Assembly: GCF_003751505.1 (NCBI RefSeq) | Contig: NZ_RJVB01000003.1 | Coordinates: 432,712 to 496,711, forward strand | Direction: 5' to 3' | From: Erwinia sp. JUb26 | GTDB taxonomy: Bacteria > Pseudomonadota > Gammaproteobacteria > Enterobacterales > Enterobacteriaceae | DNA: 64,000 nt | Shown: one piece after another, positions 9,473 through 17,438 of the stretch | Layout of the letters: each line of letters begins with the position of its first letter | Numbering within the stretch: position 1 is the stretch's first letter | The notes under the pieces: model-generated | Database searches by the model: none | Seen by the model: only the letters and a program-made list of their open reading frames with translations | Told to the model about the DNA's origin: nothing | Position numbers and translations under genes: made by a program

Positions 9473-10138
9473 ATGACCAGCAAACTGTACCTTTCAAACG
9501 ACAGCCTCAGCGCCGTCGTGACCGTCTTAGCATCCACCCCAGACGAAGAAGGGCGGTTCCATACCCGTCTGGCGGAAACGCTGTTTCATCCGCAGGGCGG
9601 AGGGCAGCCTTACGATATCGGGCAGATTGGTGATGCTCGCGTGCTGGGCGTGTTTCTGGAAAATGATGAGATAGTACATGTGACCGACAGGGCACTTCCC
9701 GCCGGTGAGTGGGCAATCACGGTGGATGCCGATCGCCGGCAGTTAAATACTCGTATGCACTCCGCCGGGCATTTGATTGCCGCCGTGGGCGAAACGCTGG
9801 GCTGGCAGGCGATTAAGGGCAACCATCGTCCCGGCGAAGGGAGGGTGGTGCTGGAACCGGTAACGTCAGGACAGGCCGTGCCCGAGGCTGAATTGCTGCG
9901 TGACGGCGTGAATAAGTGGGTGGCGCAGGCGCTGCCGCGTCAGCAGACGATGACGGATGGGATCCGCCGCATCACCTGGGGCGATCTGCCGTTTTACAGC
10001 TGCGGGGGGACGCACGTTATCAGCACCGAGCGGGTGGGTGACGTGCTGATTAGCGGCGTCAAGTTCCGCAAGGGGCAGCTTTCCGTCTCCTACTCGCTAG
10101 CCGATCCGCGCCCGTTAACCGACAGGGAGGCAGATTAA
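9473..10138 (+). CDS. AlaX-type alanyl-tRNA trans-editing hydrolase
   Basis: A 221-residue free-standing editing domain. The four zinc ligands are visible: HSAGH gives His96 and His100, and SCGGTH gives Cys177 and His181. The substrate motif LAETLFHPQGGGQP (33-46) is also present. AlaX proteins hydrolyse Ser-tRNA(Ala) or Gly-tRNA(Ala) in the cytosol to prevent serine misincorporation at alanine codons. GAGG precedes the ATG at short spacing. The next gene begins one base after its stop, so the two are translationally linked. Confidence 0.88.
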   Translation: MTSKLYLSNDSLSAVVTVLASTPDEEGRFHTRLAETLFHPQGGGQPYDIGQIGDARVLGVFLENDEIVHVTDRALPAGEWAITVDADRRQLNTRMHSAGHLIAAVGETLGWQAIKGNHRPGEGRVVLEPVTSGQAVPEAELLRDGVNKWVAQALPRQQTMTDGIRRITWGDLPFYSCGGTHVISTERVGDVLISGVKFRKGQLSVSYSLADPRPLTDREAD

Positions 10139-10139
10139 T

Positions 10140-11057
10140 ATGCCGCTACATCTGAATACGCCACTGCTGAACTCACGCGCGCTCAGCCAGTTGAGCGGCA
10201 GTGACGTCTGGCTGAAAATGGATGCACTGCAGCCCTGCGGGTCCTTTAAAATTCGCGGCATTGGTCTGGCCTGCCAGACCCGGTTTGCACAGGGGGCCCG
10301 GCGCTTTATCTCCTCGTCGGGCGGCAACGCAGGCCTGGCCGTCGCCTATGCCGGCAGGGCGCTGGGCGTGCCGGTGACGGTGGTGGTGCCGGAAACCACG
10401 TCAGCCCGGGCAAAAGACCTGCTGCACCTTGAGCAGGCCGAGGTTATCGTTCACGGAGCTTCCTGGCAGGAGGCCAACCAGTTTGCGCTTTCCCTGAAGG
10501 GGGAGCATGACGCCTTCCTTCATCCCTTCGACGATCCGCTACTCTGGCAGGGGCATGCCACGATGATTGATGAAGTGGTGGCCTGCGGCGTGCAGCCCGA
10601 TGCGGTGGTGCTCTCCGTTGGCGGCGGCGGTCTGCTGTCCGGCGTGATTGAAGGCCTGCAGCGTAACGGGCTGCACGCTATCCCGGTCATTGCGGTAGAA
10701 ACCGAGGGCGCGGCGTCATTTCGTGCCGCGATGGCGGCCGGTCAGGCGGTGGAGCTTGAACGCATTACGACCGTAGCGACCAGTCTGGGCGCGAAAAAGG
10801 TGTGTGAACAGGCGGTCAGGCTGGCCGGGAGGCATCCGGTCATCAGCGAAGTGGTGACCGATGAAGAGGCGGTGCGCGCCTGTCGTCGGTTTAGTGACGA
10901 TCATCGCGTGATAACGGAACCGGCATGCGGCGCAAGCCTGGCCTGCCTGTATGAGCAAAAAGCGGTGCTGAAACCCTTCCGTCATCCGCTGGTGATCGTC
11001 TGCGGCGGCGCAACGATGTCCGCCGAACAGCTTTTCAGCCTGTCGGGCGGAGTATAA
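10140..11057 (+). CDS. PLP-dependent serine/threonine dehydratase
   Basis: A 305-residue fold-type II PLP enzyme. The Schiff-base lysine is Lys37 in SFKIRG, the carboxylate loop is SSSGGNAG (58-65), and the phosphate-binding glycine loop is SVGGGGLLSG near 158-167. At 305 residues it has no ACT regulatory domain, so it resembles catabolic serine/threonine dehydratase rather than biosynthetic IlvA. It converts L-serine (or L-threonine) to pyruvate (or 2-oxobutyrate) plus ammonia. Its ribosome site GGGAGG lies in the end of alaX, making an operon of serine clearance and Ser-tRNA(Ala) clearance. Confidence 0.85.
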   Translation: MPLHLNTPLLNSRALSQLSGSDVWLKMDALQPCGSFKIRGIGLACQTRFAQGARRFISSSGGNAGLAVAYAGRALGVPVTVVVPETTSARAKDLLHLEQAEVIVHGASWQEANQFALSLKGEHDAFLHPFDDPLLWQGHATMIDEVVACGVQPDAVVLSVGGGGLLSGVIEGLQRNGLHAIPVIAVETEGAASFRAAMAAGQAVELERITTVATSLGAKKVCEQAVRLAGRHPVISEVVTDEEAVRACRRFSDDHRVITEPACGASLACLYEQKAVLKPFRHPLVIVCGGATMSAEQLFSLSGGV

Positions 11058-11065
11058 GGGACGAA

Positions 11066-11097
11066 CGGCCCGACGGCGAACGTTCGCCGTCGGGCCG
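11066..11097. terminator. Perfect 32-bp palindrome, bidirectional terminator
   Basis: A 15-bp arm CGGCCCGACGGCGAA with its exact complement and a two-base centre, located between convergent genes. Short T-rich stretches are weak on both sides, but position and strength favour shared termination. Confidence 0.65.
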
Positions 11098-11144
11098 CTG
11101 AGTTTTCTGGCGGGCATCAAACGCGCCGATGCCCGTACGCGGGA

Positions 11145-11519
11145 TCACTTCACGGTGAAGTTATACATTCCTTTGGTTTTGTGGCCGTCAACGGACAGCA
11201 CGTGCCAGTCCACCATGTATTCACCCGCCTTCAGTTCTGACGACAGTGGAATATGCAGGACCTTATTGTCCGCATCGTCGACGGTGGCCTTCGCGGTATC
11301 TACCGCTTTACCGTCAGCGCCGGTGATGGCCGCACCGCTGAAGCTGGCCTCAACGCCTTCGGTAAAGGTCAGGGTCAGTTCTTTCGGTGAACCGCTGACT
11401 TCTGCCTTGCTGGCCGGTGACGCGCTGGCAAGATGGGCGTGGGCCAGAGCCTGCTGGGACATCAGGGCTGCAGCCAGCACAGCTGCGGCGGTAAGGGCTT
11501 TTTTCATACGTAGTACCAT
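11145..11519 (-). CDS. yobA: CopC/YobA-family periplasmic copper protein
   Basis: A 124-residue precursor with a signal peptide ending at ALA before HAHLASASPA. The mature N-terminal His and the later SVDGHKTKG segment are the CopC copper ligands. Length equals E. coli YobA. The start at 11519 has AAGGAG eight bases upstream; a second ATG four codons in is possible. It lies downstream of a PepSY protein and a DUF2946 protein, a common copper-handling arrangement. It binds Cu in the periplasm and probably passes it on. Confidence 0.85.
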   Translation of the reverse strand: MVLRMKKALTAAAVLAAALMSQQALAHAHLASASPASKAEVSGSPKELTLTFTEGVEASFSGAAITGADGKAVDTAKATVDDADNKVLHIPLSSELKAGEYMVDWHVLSVDGHKTKGMYNFTVK

Positions 11520-11593
11520 CTGAACTTCTCCTTGCGTGACAAACGGCTGCCGGACGATCGCCGACAGCATGAATAAATTTTATCGCCGCTGAC

Positions 11594-12982
11594 TCAGGCG
11601 AACTGCGATACCTGGCGTTTCTGCTGCTGCCAGCGCGCCACATCAATCAACAGGAAAACCAGCAGGCTGGCCCCCATCACCGGTAAACACCAACCCAGAC
11701 CTGCGGTAACCAGCAGAGAGCCGATGCGCCAGCGCAGCGGCAGTCGGAACCAGGCATGGAACAGCGAGCTGGCGACATTGTCGGTCGGTGCCGTCGGGCG
11801 GCGCAGCCACCACATACGGTAGCCCAGCACAATCATTACGCAAACGCCGACGCCGAAGGCGGTGAGCAGCAGCTGATTGGCCAGACCAAACAGCAGTCCC
11901 ATATGGAAATCGATGCCCCAGCGGGTCAGTTTGGCGGCAAGCGGGTACTGGTCAAAATAGACGCGGTCAACAATATGCATATCGCGCGGGTCGACGGCGA
12001 CGGCATCAACCCGGGTGGGCCAACGCGCCTGGGCTTCGGCAACGGTCCAGGCTTTACCTGCGCTTTTCGGGCCGCGAATTTCTACCTTCGGCGCATCAAT
12101 CCCCGCCTGTCGGGCGCTGGCCAGCACCTGCTGCCAAACGCTGTCCTCAGCAGAAGGCATCACCATACCGGCCATCGACATATGATGTTCCGCGTGCGGG
12201 TCGGCGGGAGCAGCGGAAACGGCATGTGCGTCCAGCGTGGTGCGCACCTGCGGCGTCAGCCAGTTGAAGGCGGTGCGCATTTTATCAATATTGCCACCGG
12301 CCCACTGCGACCAGGTCAGGCCCGTCGCGGAGAACATCAGCAGTCCGGCCAGCAGGAACAGGCCCAGCGTGATGTGCAAGCGGCGGCTGGCGGCCATGCG
12401 GCCCTTTGCTTTTTTCAGACGACGTTTTGGGCGGCTCAGCCACCACAGCGCCACGCCGCCCACGGCCGCTACCCACATCCAGGAGGCCGCCAGCTCGCTG
12501 TAGAGGCGACCGGCATCGCCGAGAAGCAGTCCGCGATGGACCTGATCGATCCACATTCTCAGCGGCAGCGAACCGCTGCTGCCATACACGGTCAGATCGC
12601 CGCGGATTTCAAGCGAATAGGGATCGATGAAAATCGCACGGGATTCCGACGCGCCCAGCGCCGGGTCAACGAACTGCACGCGGGTGGTATCAGCGCGACC
12701 GGGAGCCGGGCGCACGGCGTAAATCCGGGTATCTTCCCCGGCGTAAGCGCGCGCCGCGGAGATTTGATCGGCCAGAGAGTGCGCCTCACCCACCGGCTGC
12801 GTGGTCAGCTGATGGGCATAGAGCCGGTTTTCGATCTGCGTGCTGAAAACATAAAGCGTGCCGGTTAACGCGGCGACAAAAATAAACGGGCCAACAAACA
12901 GGCCGATATAAAAATGCAGGCGGCGGAAAAATTCCACAATGGCACCGCGCGTATTTATTCCGTCAGTTTTAATTTGGGGCAT
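11594..12982 (-). CDS. PepSY-associated transmembrane protein
   Basis: About 462 residues with four hydrophobic segments: a first helix near 20-45 (FYIGLFVGPFIFVAALTGTL), one near 160-185, one near 210-230, and C-terminal ones after 370. Between them is a large periplasmic region with PepSY repeats. A His/Met-rich stretch (HAEHHMSMAGMVM) suggests copper contact. The family occurs with metal uptake or reductase systems. CAGGATCG precedes the ATG at 12982. The two short C-terminal helices may form an extra membrane anchor. The exact role is unproven. Confidence 0.78.
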   Translation of the reverse strand: MPQIKTDGINTRGAIVEFFRRLHFYIGLFVGPFIFVAALTGTLYVFSTQIENRLYAHQLTTQPVGEAHSLADQISAARAYAGEDTRIYAVRPAPGRADTTRVQFVDPALGASESRAIFIDPYSLEIRGDLTVYGSSGSLPLRMWIDQVHRGLLLGDAGRLYSELAASWMWVAAVGGVALWWLSRPKRRLKKAKGRMAASRRLHITLGLFLLAGLLMFSATGLTWSQWAGGNIDKMRTAFNWLTPQVRTTLDAHAVSAAPADPHAEHHMSMAGMVMPSAEDSVWQQVLASARQAGIDAPKVEIRGPKSAGKAWTVAEAQARWPTRVDAVAVDPRDMHIVDRVYFDQYPLAAKLTRWGIDFHMGLLFGLANQLLLTAFGVGVCVMIVLGYRMWWLRRPTAPTDNVASSLFHAWFRLPLRWRIGSLLVTAGLGWCLPVMGASLLVFLLIDVARWQQQKRQVSQFA

Positions 12983-13077
12983 GGGCGATCCTGTGCAGAG
13001 CACATAATTTAAAATGCAGGTGAAGCTTCCTGATTAATAATCAGGAGTTGTAATTTTATAGTGGAATAACGGCGTAA

Positions 13078-13662
13078 TTAGCGGGCAGGAGGGGCTCGTG
13101 GCAGGCAGGTGCCCGGCAGGAAAGTCGCGAAGAATGAAACAATCAGACGCACCGGCGGCGCGCGCGTCGAGGTACAGAAAAGCCAGATCAGCGGGATCAG
13201 CAGCCAGAGCATAAACGGGAAGTGAACCAGCAGTTCACAGTAGCCGCAGGCGAGATCGTCCATGTTGGCCATGCCGGGCATCGAGGCCGCATCATGCGGC
13301 TGGGAGGCGTGTGTTTTAGCGGCGCTATCAGTACTGACCGCAGGCATTGCGTGATGTGGCATGTCGGAAGCCATGCCGTGCATGGGCATTGAGCCGTCGT
13401 GCGTAGCGGGATGATGGCCGTCACTCATTGGCATTGAATGACCTCCGATCGCGCCATCAGACATTCCGCCAGCACGCATCGAATCTTCAGACGCTGTGTT
13501 ATGCGCGTAGTCCGTAGGGTCACCGTGAGCCGCTATCGCGCTTGCTGCTGCACGCCACTGCGCCAGAGTTTTAGAAACCTCCGGGGCAATAAACAGCATC
13601 AGTATTGCCAGAACGGCAATAAAGGCTGGCATGCGGCGCTGCGAAAGGCTTAACAGAGACAC
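13078..13662 (-). CDS. DUF2946 family His/Met-rich membrane protein
   Basis: About 194 residues. The N-terminal hydrophobic segment (AFIAVLAILMLFIAP) is followed by a long His/Met/Asp-rich periplasmic stretch with repeated HSMPM, HDGSMPMHGM and MPHHAM elements, then the DUF2946 signature DLACGYCELL and a second membrane helix. DUF2946 proteins accompany copper or periplasmic metal genes, and the Met/His richness fits copper binding. The start is uncertain: adjacent TTG (13665) and GTG (13662) codons and an ATG (13632) all lack a clear ribosome site. It probably heads the operon with the PepSY and CopC genes. Confidence 0.65.
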   Translation of the reverse strand: MSLLSLSQRRMPAFIAVLAILMLFIAPEVSKTLAQWRAAASAIAAHGDPTDYAHNTASEDSMRAGGMSDGAIGGHSMPMSDGHHPATHDGSMPMHGMASDMPHHAMPAVSTDSAAKTHASQPHDAASMPGMANMDDLACGYCELLVHFPFMLWLLIPLIWLFCTSTRAPPVRLIVSFFATFLPGTCLPRAPPAR

Positions 13663-13959
13663 CAAAGCGAAAGTCCGATTGCAGAATTCAGAATGGTGGA
13701 AATTTTAACGACTTTTTCGGTAAATATGAAATCTAAATCATGGAAAAAATTATTTTTTATTTGCTTTGCCATATAGTGCAAAGAAATCATCGGATATGCG
13801 GCAATATTTAAACATTCCATTAACATTTTAGGGCGATTATGTTTAGGGAGAAAATGGCTAAAATCCTGCCGCCCGGGCTCCTGAAAAATGAGAGCCGTGA
13901 CGCGGATGTTTTCCTGCACAATCGGCTGGGCAAGCTTCTGACTAACCGCGCATTCTACT

Positions 13960-13999
13960 TTGGCTGGTTGGCTGGTTGGCTGGTTGGCTGGTTGGCTGG
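13960..13999. repeat. Five perfect tandem copies of TTGGCTGG
   Basis: Forty bases of an exact 8-bp unit, followed by a degenerate partial copy. On the other strand it would encode a Gln-Pro-Thr-Ser-type run, but no flanking reading frame looks genuine. Confidence 0.95.
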
Positions 14000-14136
14000 C
14001 TGGCGAAGAAGGCAGGAGGTGCAACAGCGTCGGTAAACTGCGTAATGCCGCAGAATAAGATCATTGTGGCGATATCGGCGACTGACAGGCCGGGTTAGCC
14101 GGGTAAGAGCGCCTGAGTTTACAGGACGGGGCCGGA

Positions 14137-14250
14137 TCATCCGCGGCCGCGCGTGCTGATGATCTCTACGGCCGCTTGCTGGTCCAGTTCACCTTGCTGC
14201 CATTGTGTCGCGCGGCGGATAAGAGTATCGATGGCTCTGACAAAGGCAGA
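14137..14250 (-). pseudogene. Short coding remnant, family unknown
   Basis: A 37-codon reading frame beginning with no start codon directly after an in-frame stop. It reads as protein-like (IDTLIRRATQWQQGEL) and ends at a TGA. The composition suggests the 3' end of a degraded gene. I do not recognise the family. Confidence 0.25.
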
Positions 14251-14587
14251 GTGTTAATGAAATTTTAATGATTTTTATAATATTAAAAGTCTCATAATTT
14301 AAATCAATTCCTTATTCTCAGGCTGATTATTTCCGATAATATATTTTTTGATTACTAATGCGGTTCAGGGGCAAAGGCCTTTAGCCGATTTACAATATCG
14401 TTTATCCTGTCGCATCGCGTGAACAGGGAGTTGCCGATGTTTTCTTGAAAATATAAGAAAGCAGAATGAGTCAATCAGGTTATAACGATAATCATAAACT
14501 GACTTGTTCGGAAACCGCTGTTTTAATCCTATCGGGCGGGTCATATTGGCTAAATAATTGATAACCTGCTCTGATATACAGGCCGTT

Positions 14588-15940
14588 ATGGGCTGGTTTT
14601 CCATGAAAAAATGGTTTTCTGATGGTGCCTTTCGCACTATTATTCGCAACAGTGCCTATTTAGGTTCCGGAAACGTTGTCAGCGCCTTATTGGGATTGCT
14701 TGCGCTTTCGTGCGCGGGTCGAGGTATGTCGCCTGAAATGTTTGGCGTACTTATCGTTATCCAGTCGTACACCAAAGCCGTCAGTGATTTTGCCAAGTTT
14801 CAAACCTGGCAATTTATTATTCAATTCGGCATGCCTGCATTAGTCAGTAAAAACCTGCAGCGATTCCGGGATGTGATTTCCTTTTCATTCGGGCTGGATA
14901 TTGTTAGCGGTACACTGGCCATGCTGGTGGGAATGTTACTGCTCCCCTGGTTGGCTGATGTTATCGGTCTTGACAGGGAAAACTTCAAACTCGCCCTGCT
15001 GTACTGCACGCTGATTCCCTTTATGGCCTCGTCAACGCCGACGGGTATTTTACGCACACTGGACCGCTTTGATTTGATCGCCGTTCAGCAGGCAATAAAA
15101 CCGCTGATGATCGCAACGGGCAGTATTATTTCTTATTTCTGCCAGTTTGGCTTTGCCGGATTTATTGTCACCTGGTTTGTCTCCAGTCTTTTTGCCGGTA
15201 TTTTATTCTGGTGGTTTGCCGTCCGTGAGCTTCGGCGTAACCATTTCCACCGAGTTCTGCGTCCTGGTTTTTTTGAACCGGCGCGAAGATTATCGGGCGC
15301 GTGGAACTTTGTCTGGACGACCAATCTTTCACACTCAATCTGGTCGGCACGCAACTCATGCAGCACGGTTCTGGTCGGGATTATCCTGGGGCCGGTCGCG
15401 GCCGGATTGTTCAAAATCGCCATGACCGTTTTTGACGCCACGGGAACGCCGGCCAGCCTGCTGTCGAAAAGCTTCTATCCGGAAATTATGCGCCTGGATC
15501 CCAGTAGCAAAAGGCCGTGGGTACTCGGTTTACGATCGGCAATGCTGGCCGGGGGGATCGGCATTCTGGTGGCTTTACTGGTGATCATCGTAGGTAAACC
15601 GCTAATCTCCCTGGTTTTTGGGCTGAAATACCTTCAGGCGTACGATCTGATTCAGGTGATGCTGGGGGCGGTGGTTATCTCAATGATGGGATTCCCGCAG
15701 GAGTCGTTATTACTCATGGCGGGAAAACAGCGGACCTATCTGGTGATGCAGACAGTCGCTTCCGCTTCCTACATTGTGCTGTTAATTGCGTTGCCTCATT
15801 TCTTCGGGGTGATCGGTGCCGCGTTTGCCTATTTTGGCGGGCAGTGTTTTGACGTCCTGTTTACTCTGATACCCACGCTATGGGCCTATCGCCATCGCAG
15901 TACGCTTTCCGTTAATACTTCTGTTGGGACAACTAAATAA
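14588..15940 (+). CDS. Wzx/MATE-like lipid or oligosaccharide flippase
   Basis: About 450 residues with 12 or more hydrophobic helices and the polysaccharide-flippase layout (IRNSAYLGSGNVVSALLGLLAL at the start, GPVAAGLFKIAM mid-protein). The start is uncertain: ATG 14588 follows AGGCCGTT, and another ATG is five codons on. Such proteins move undecaprenyl-linked glycans or other amphiphilic lipids across the inner membrane. It heads a plus-strand run with the CHAD-like gene (stop and start overlap as TAATG) and YtfJ, beside sphingolipid genes, so a glycolipid substrate is possible but unproven. Confidence 0.75.
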   Translation: MGWFSMKKWFSDGAFRTIIRNSAYLGSGNVVSALLGLLALSCAGRGMSPEMFGVLIVIQSYTKAVSDFAKFQTWQFIIQFGMPALVSKNLQRFRDVISFSFGLDIVSGTLAMLVGMLLLPWLADVIGLDRENFKLALLYCTLIPFMASSTPTGILRTLDRFDLIAVQQAIKPLMIATGSIISYFCQFGFAGFIVTWFVSSLFAGILFWWFAVRELRRNHFHRVLRPGFFEPARRLSGAWNFVWTTNLSHSIWSARNSCSTVLVGIILGPVAAGLFKIAMTVFDATGTPASLLSKSFYPEIMRLDPSSKRPWVLGLRSAMLAGGIGILVALLVIIVGKPLISLVFGLKYLQAYDLIQVMLGAVVISMMGFPQESLLLMAGKQRTYLVMQTVASASYIVLLIALPHFFGVIGAAFAYFGGQCFDVLFTLIPTLWAYRHRSTLSVNTSVGTTK

Positions 15941-16773
15941 TGATCGGTAAAAAATGGGAAAAGTTTCCCCCTGAGATACTCGAACGACTTTTTTCGGCCG
16001 TTGAAGAAGATGACAGGGTAGGCGGTTCTGCAAGCCTGCCGGCGTGTACCGACCTGTATTGTTCAACGGAAAGTATTCGTCACTGCTATGCCCTGTGCCT
16101 GCAGTTCTGGGAGGACGGGTTTCAGCGAAAGGATTTGCTGAAGTTGATTAATCATGTGTTAAAAGGCGGCGTTATGGGCGAAGATGACCGGCTGCGCTAT
16201 AAATATATTCGCGCCCGCTATAAGCATTTACGCTTTGCACAGCGCCTGTACAGTAAAAAACATGAAGCTGACTTTATCTTTCGGCAAACCACCGTCTTTC
16301 TGGGTCATTTCCAGGATGCATTTCGGAATAACAATACGGAAAATATCAAGTTGTACGGTCGGCTGCTGAAATTTCTGCTGAGTGTGCCCGTATGGACATG
16401 CGTTCATTACTGTCTGCGCCATACGGTATTAGATAATGAAAATGGATTTATCCATTACCGGCAGCAGAAAATACGCAAACTTCAGGAGATGATTGCTCAT
16501 CCTGAGTTAACGGGGGATGAGTTTCATGACGTGCGTAAAATTATCAGTCAGCAGGTTTCCTACTATGACACGGTTCGGTCTATGGAACCTGATAATATCG
16601 ATGCCTGTAGCCTGTCGGGTTTCTTATCCAATATCAATGGATTAATGGGCGATCGTCATGACGAAATGGTGGCTGATAAGCTATCAGGGCGAAAATCGTA
16701 CAGCGAATCAAGCCGGTTAGCTGAGGATATTCGTCAACCTGTTGAGATGTACATCGCACGTTATCCCTTATGA
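15940..16773 (+). CDS. Uncharacterised protein with a CHAD-like C-terminal half
   Basis: A 277-residue basic, helical, soluble-looking protein with no signal peptide. I do not firmly recognise it. Residues about 195-255 (FHDVRKIISQQVSYYDT, then LSNINGLMGDRHDEMV) resemble the second half of CHAD domains, which bind polyphosphate or act on phosphate-rich ligands. The N-terminal half also has basic helical segments (RYKYIRARYKHLRFAQRLY). Its ATG overlaps the flippase stop codon, implying translational coupling. The CHAD link is a weak eye-match. Confidence 0.45.
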   Translation: MIGKKWEKFPPEILERLFSAVEEDDRVGGSASLPACTDLYCSTESIRHCYALCLQFWEDGFQRKDLLKLINHVLKGGVMGEDDRLRYKYIRARYKHLRFAQRLYSKKHEADFIFRQTTVFLGHFQDAFRNNNTENIKLYGRLLKFLLSVPVWTCVHYCLRHTVLDNENGFIHYRQQKIRKLQEMIAHPELTGDEFHDVRKIISQQVSYYDTVRSMEPDNIDACSLSGFLSNINGLMGDRHDEMVADKLSGRKSYSESSRLAEDIRQPVEMYIARYPL

Positions 16774-16820
16774 TTCCTGAATTAATGGTTGAATTGAGAC
16801 CGCACTGAAAAGGACGCTTC

Positions 16821-17399
16821 ATGATGCTGCGTATTCTCGCGATAATATTAATTTTATTTCCGGCGGTGGCTTCTGCGCATAATTTTATTAAGGGACAGTA
16901 CGTTGCCGCAGTTGAAATACGCGATCGCGGTGAATTAGTCCTTAATAATAATGACATTGGCTACCGAATATGGCGCAGTGCAAAGCTAAAAGGGAAAGTG
17001 CGTATCGTGCAATACATTGCCGGCCGCCGCTCGGCGAAAAAGAAAAATTCGCTGATGATCAAGGCCGTTAAAGCGGCTCATTTTCCCGAAGAGCGATTCC
17101 AGCCGACGACGATTGTGAATACCGATGATGAGTTCCCGGGAACGGATCTGTTTGTTGTCGGAAAAGTGGAGAAAAATCAGCGACGCTATCCCTGGGCCCA
17201 GTTTATTATCGATAGCGATGGGGTTGGCCGTAAGTCCTGGCAGCTGAATGAAGACAGCTCTACGATAGTCGTTCTCGATCGTGAAGGGCGGGTTCAGTGG
17301 GCAAAGGACGGGGCGCTGACGCCTGGTGAAGTGCTTCAGGTGATTAGCCTGCTACAGCATCTGCTTAATACAGAAATGCCTGATACGAGGAAATCCTGA
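16821..17399 (+). CDS. ytfJ: YtfJ-family periplasmic protein
   Basis: A 192-residue protein with a signal peptide ending at ASAH. The body follows E. coli YtfJ nearly segment by segment: DRGELVL, QYIAGRRSAKKKN, TTIVNTDDEFPGT, YPWAQFIIDSDG, STIVVLDREGRVQWAKDGALT. The fold is thioredoxin/peroxiredoxin-like but lacks an obvious CxxC, so the catalytic role is unknown. It follows the flippase and CHAD-like genes and is convergent with the serine palmitoyltransferase operon 40 bp away. It may be an accessory copy rather than the core ytfJ. Confidence 0.85.
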   Translation: MMLRILAIILILFPAVASAHNFIKGQYVAAVEIRDRGELVLNNNDIGYRIWRSAKLKGKVRIVQYIAGRRSAKKKNSLMIKAVKAAHFPEERFQPTTIVNTDDEFPGTDLFVVGKVEKNQRRYPWAQFIIDSDGVGRKSWQLNEDSSTIVVLDREGRVQWAKDGALTPGEVLQVISLLQHLLNTEMPDTRKS

Positions 17400-17438
17400 T
17401 CGCCATATCGTCGCCCCATCCTCTGCGGCACGCTGTTG

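Larger units (their letters stand above)
13663..14587. other. Gene-poor interval before the sphingolipid locus
   Basis: About 920 bp of markedly A+T-rich DNA with no convincing intact gene. It contains the octamer tandem repeat (13960-13999) and a short apparent coding remnant (14137-14250). Two short open frames crossing it show no family signature and one is an artefact of the tandem repeat. Confidence 0.6.

Noticed and set aside
11756..12868. 370-codon plus-strand frame
   Set aside because: It lies opposite the PepSY gene and has low-complexity Gln/Arg/Gly composition typical of an antisense frame.
13650..14024. 124-codon minus-strand frame rich in Ser, Pro and Gln
   Set aside because: Its N-terminus is only the octamer repeat translated, and the rest has no features.
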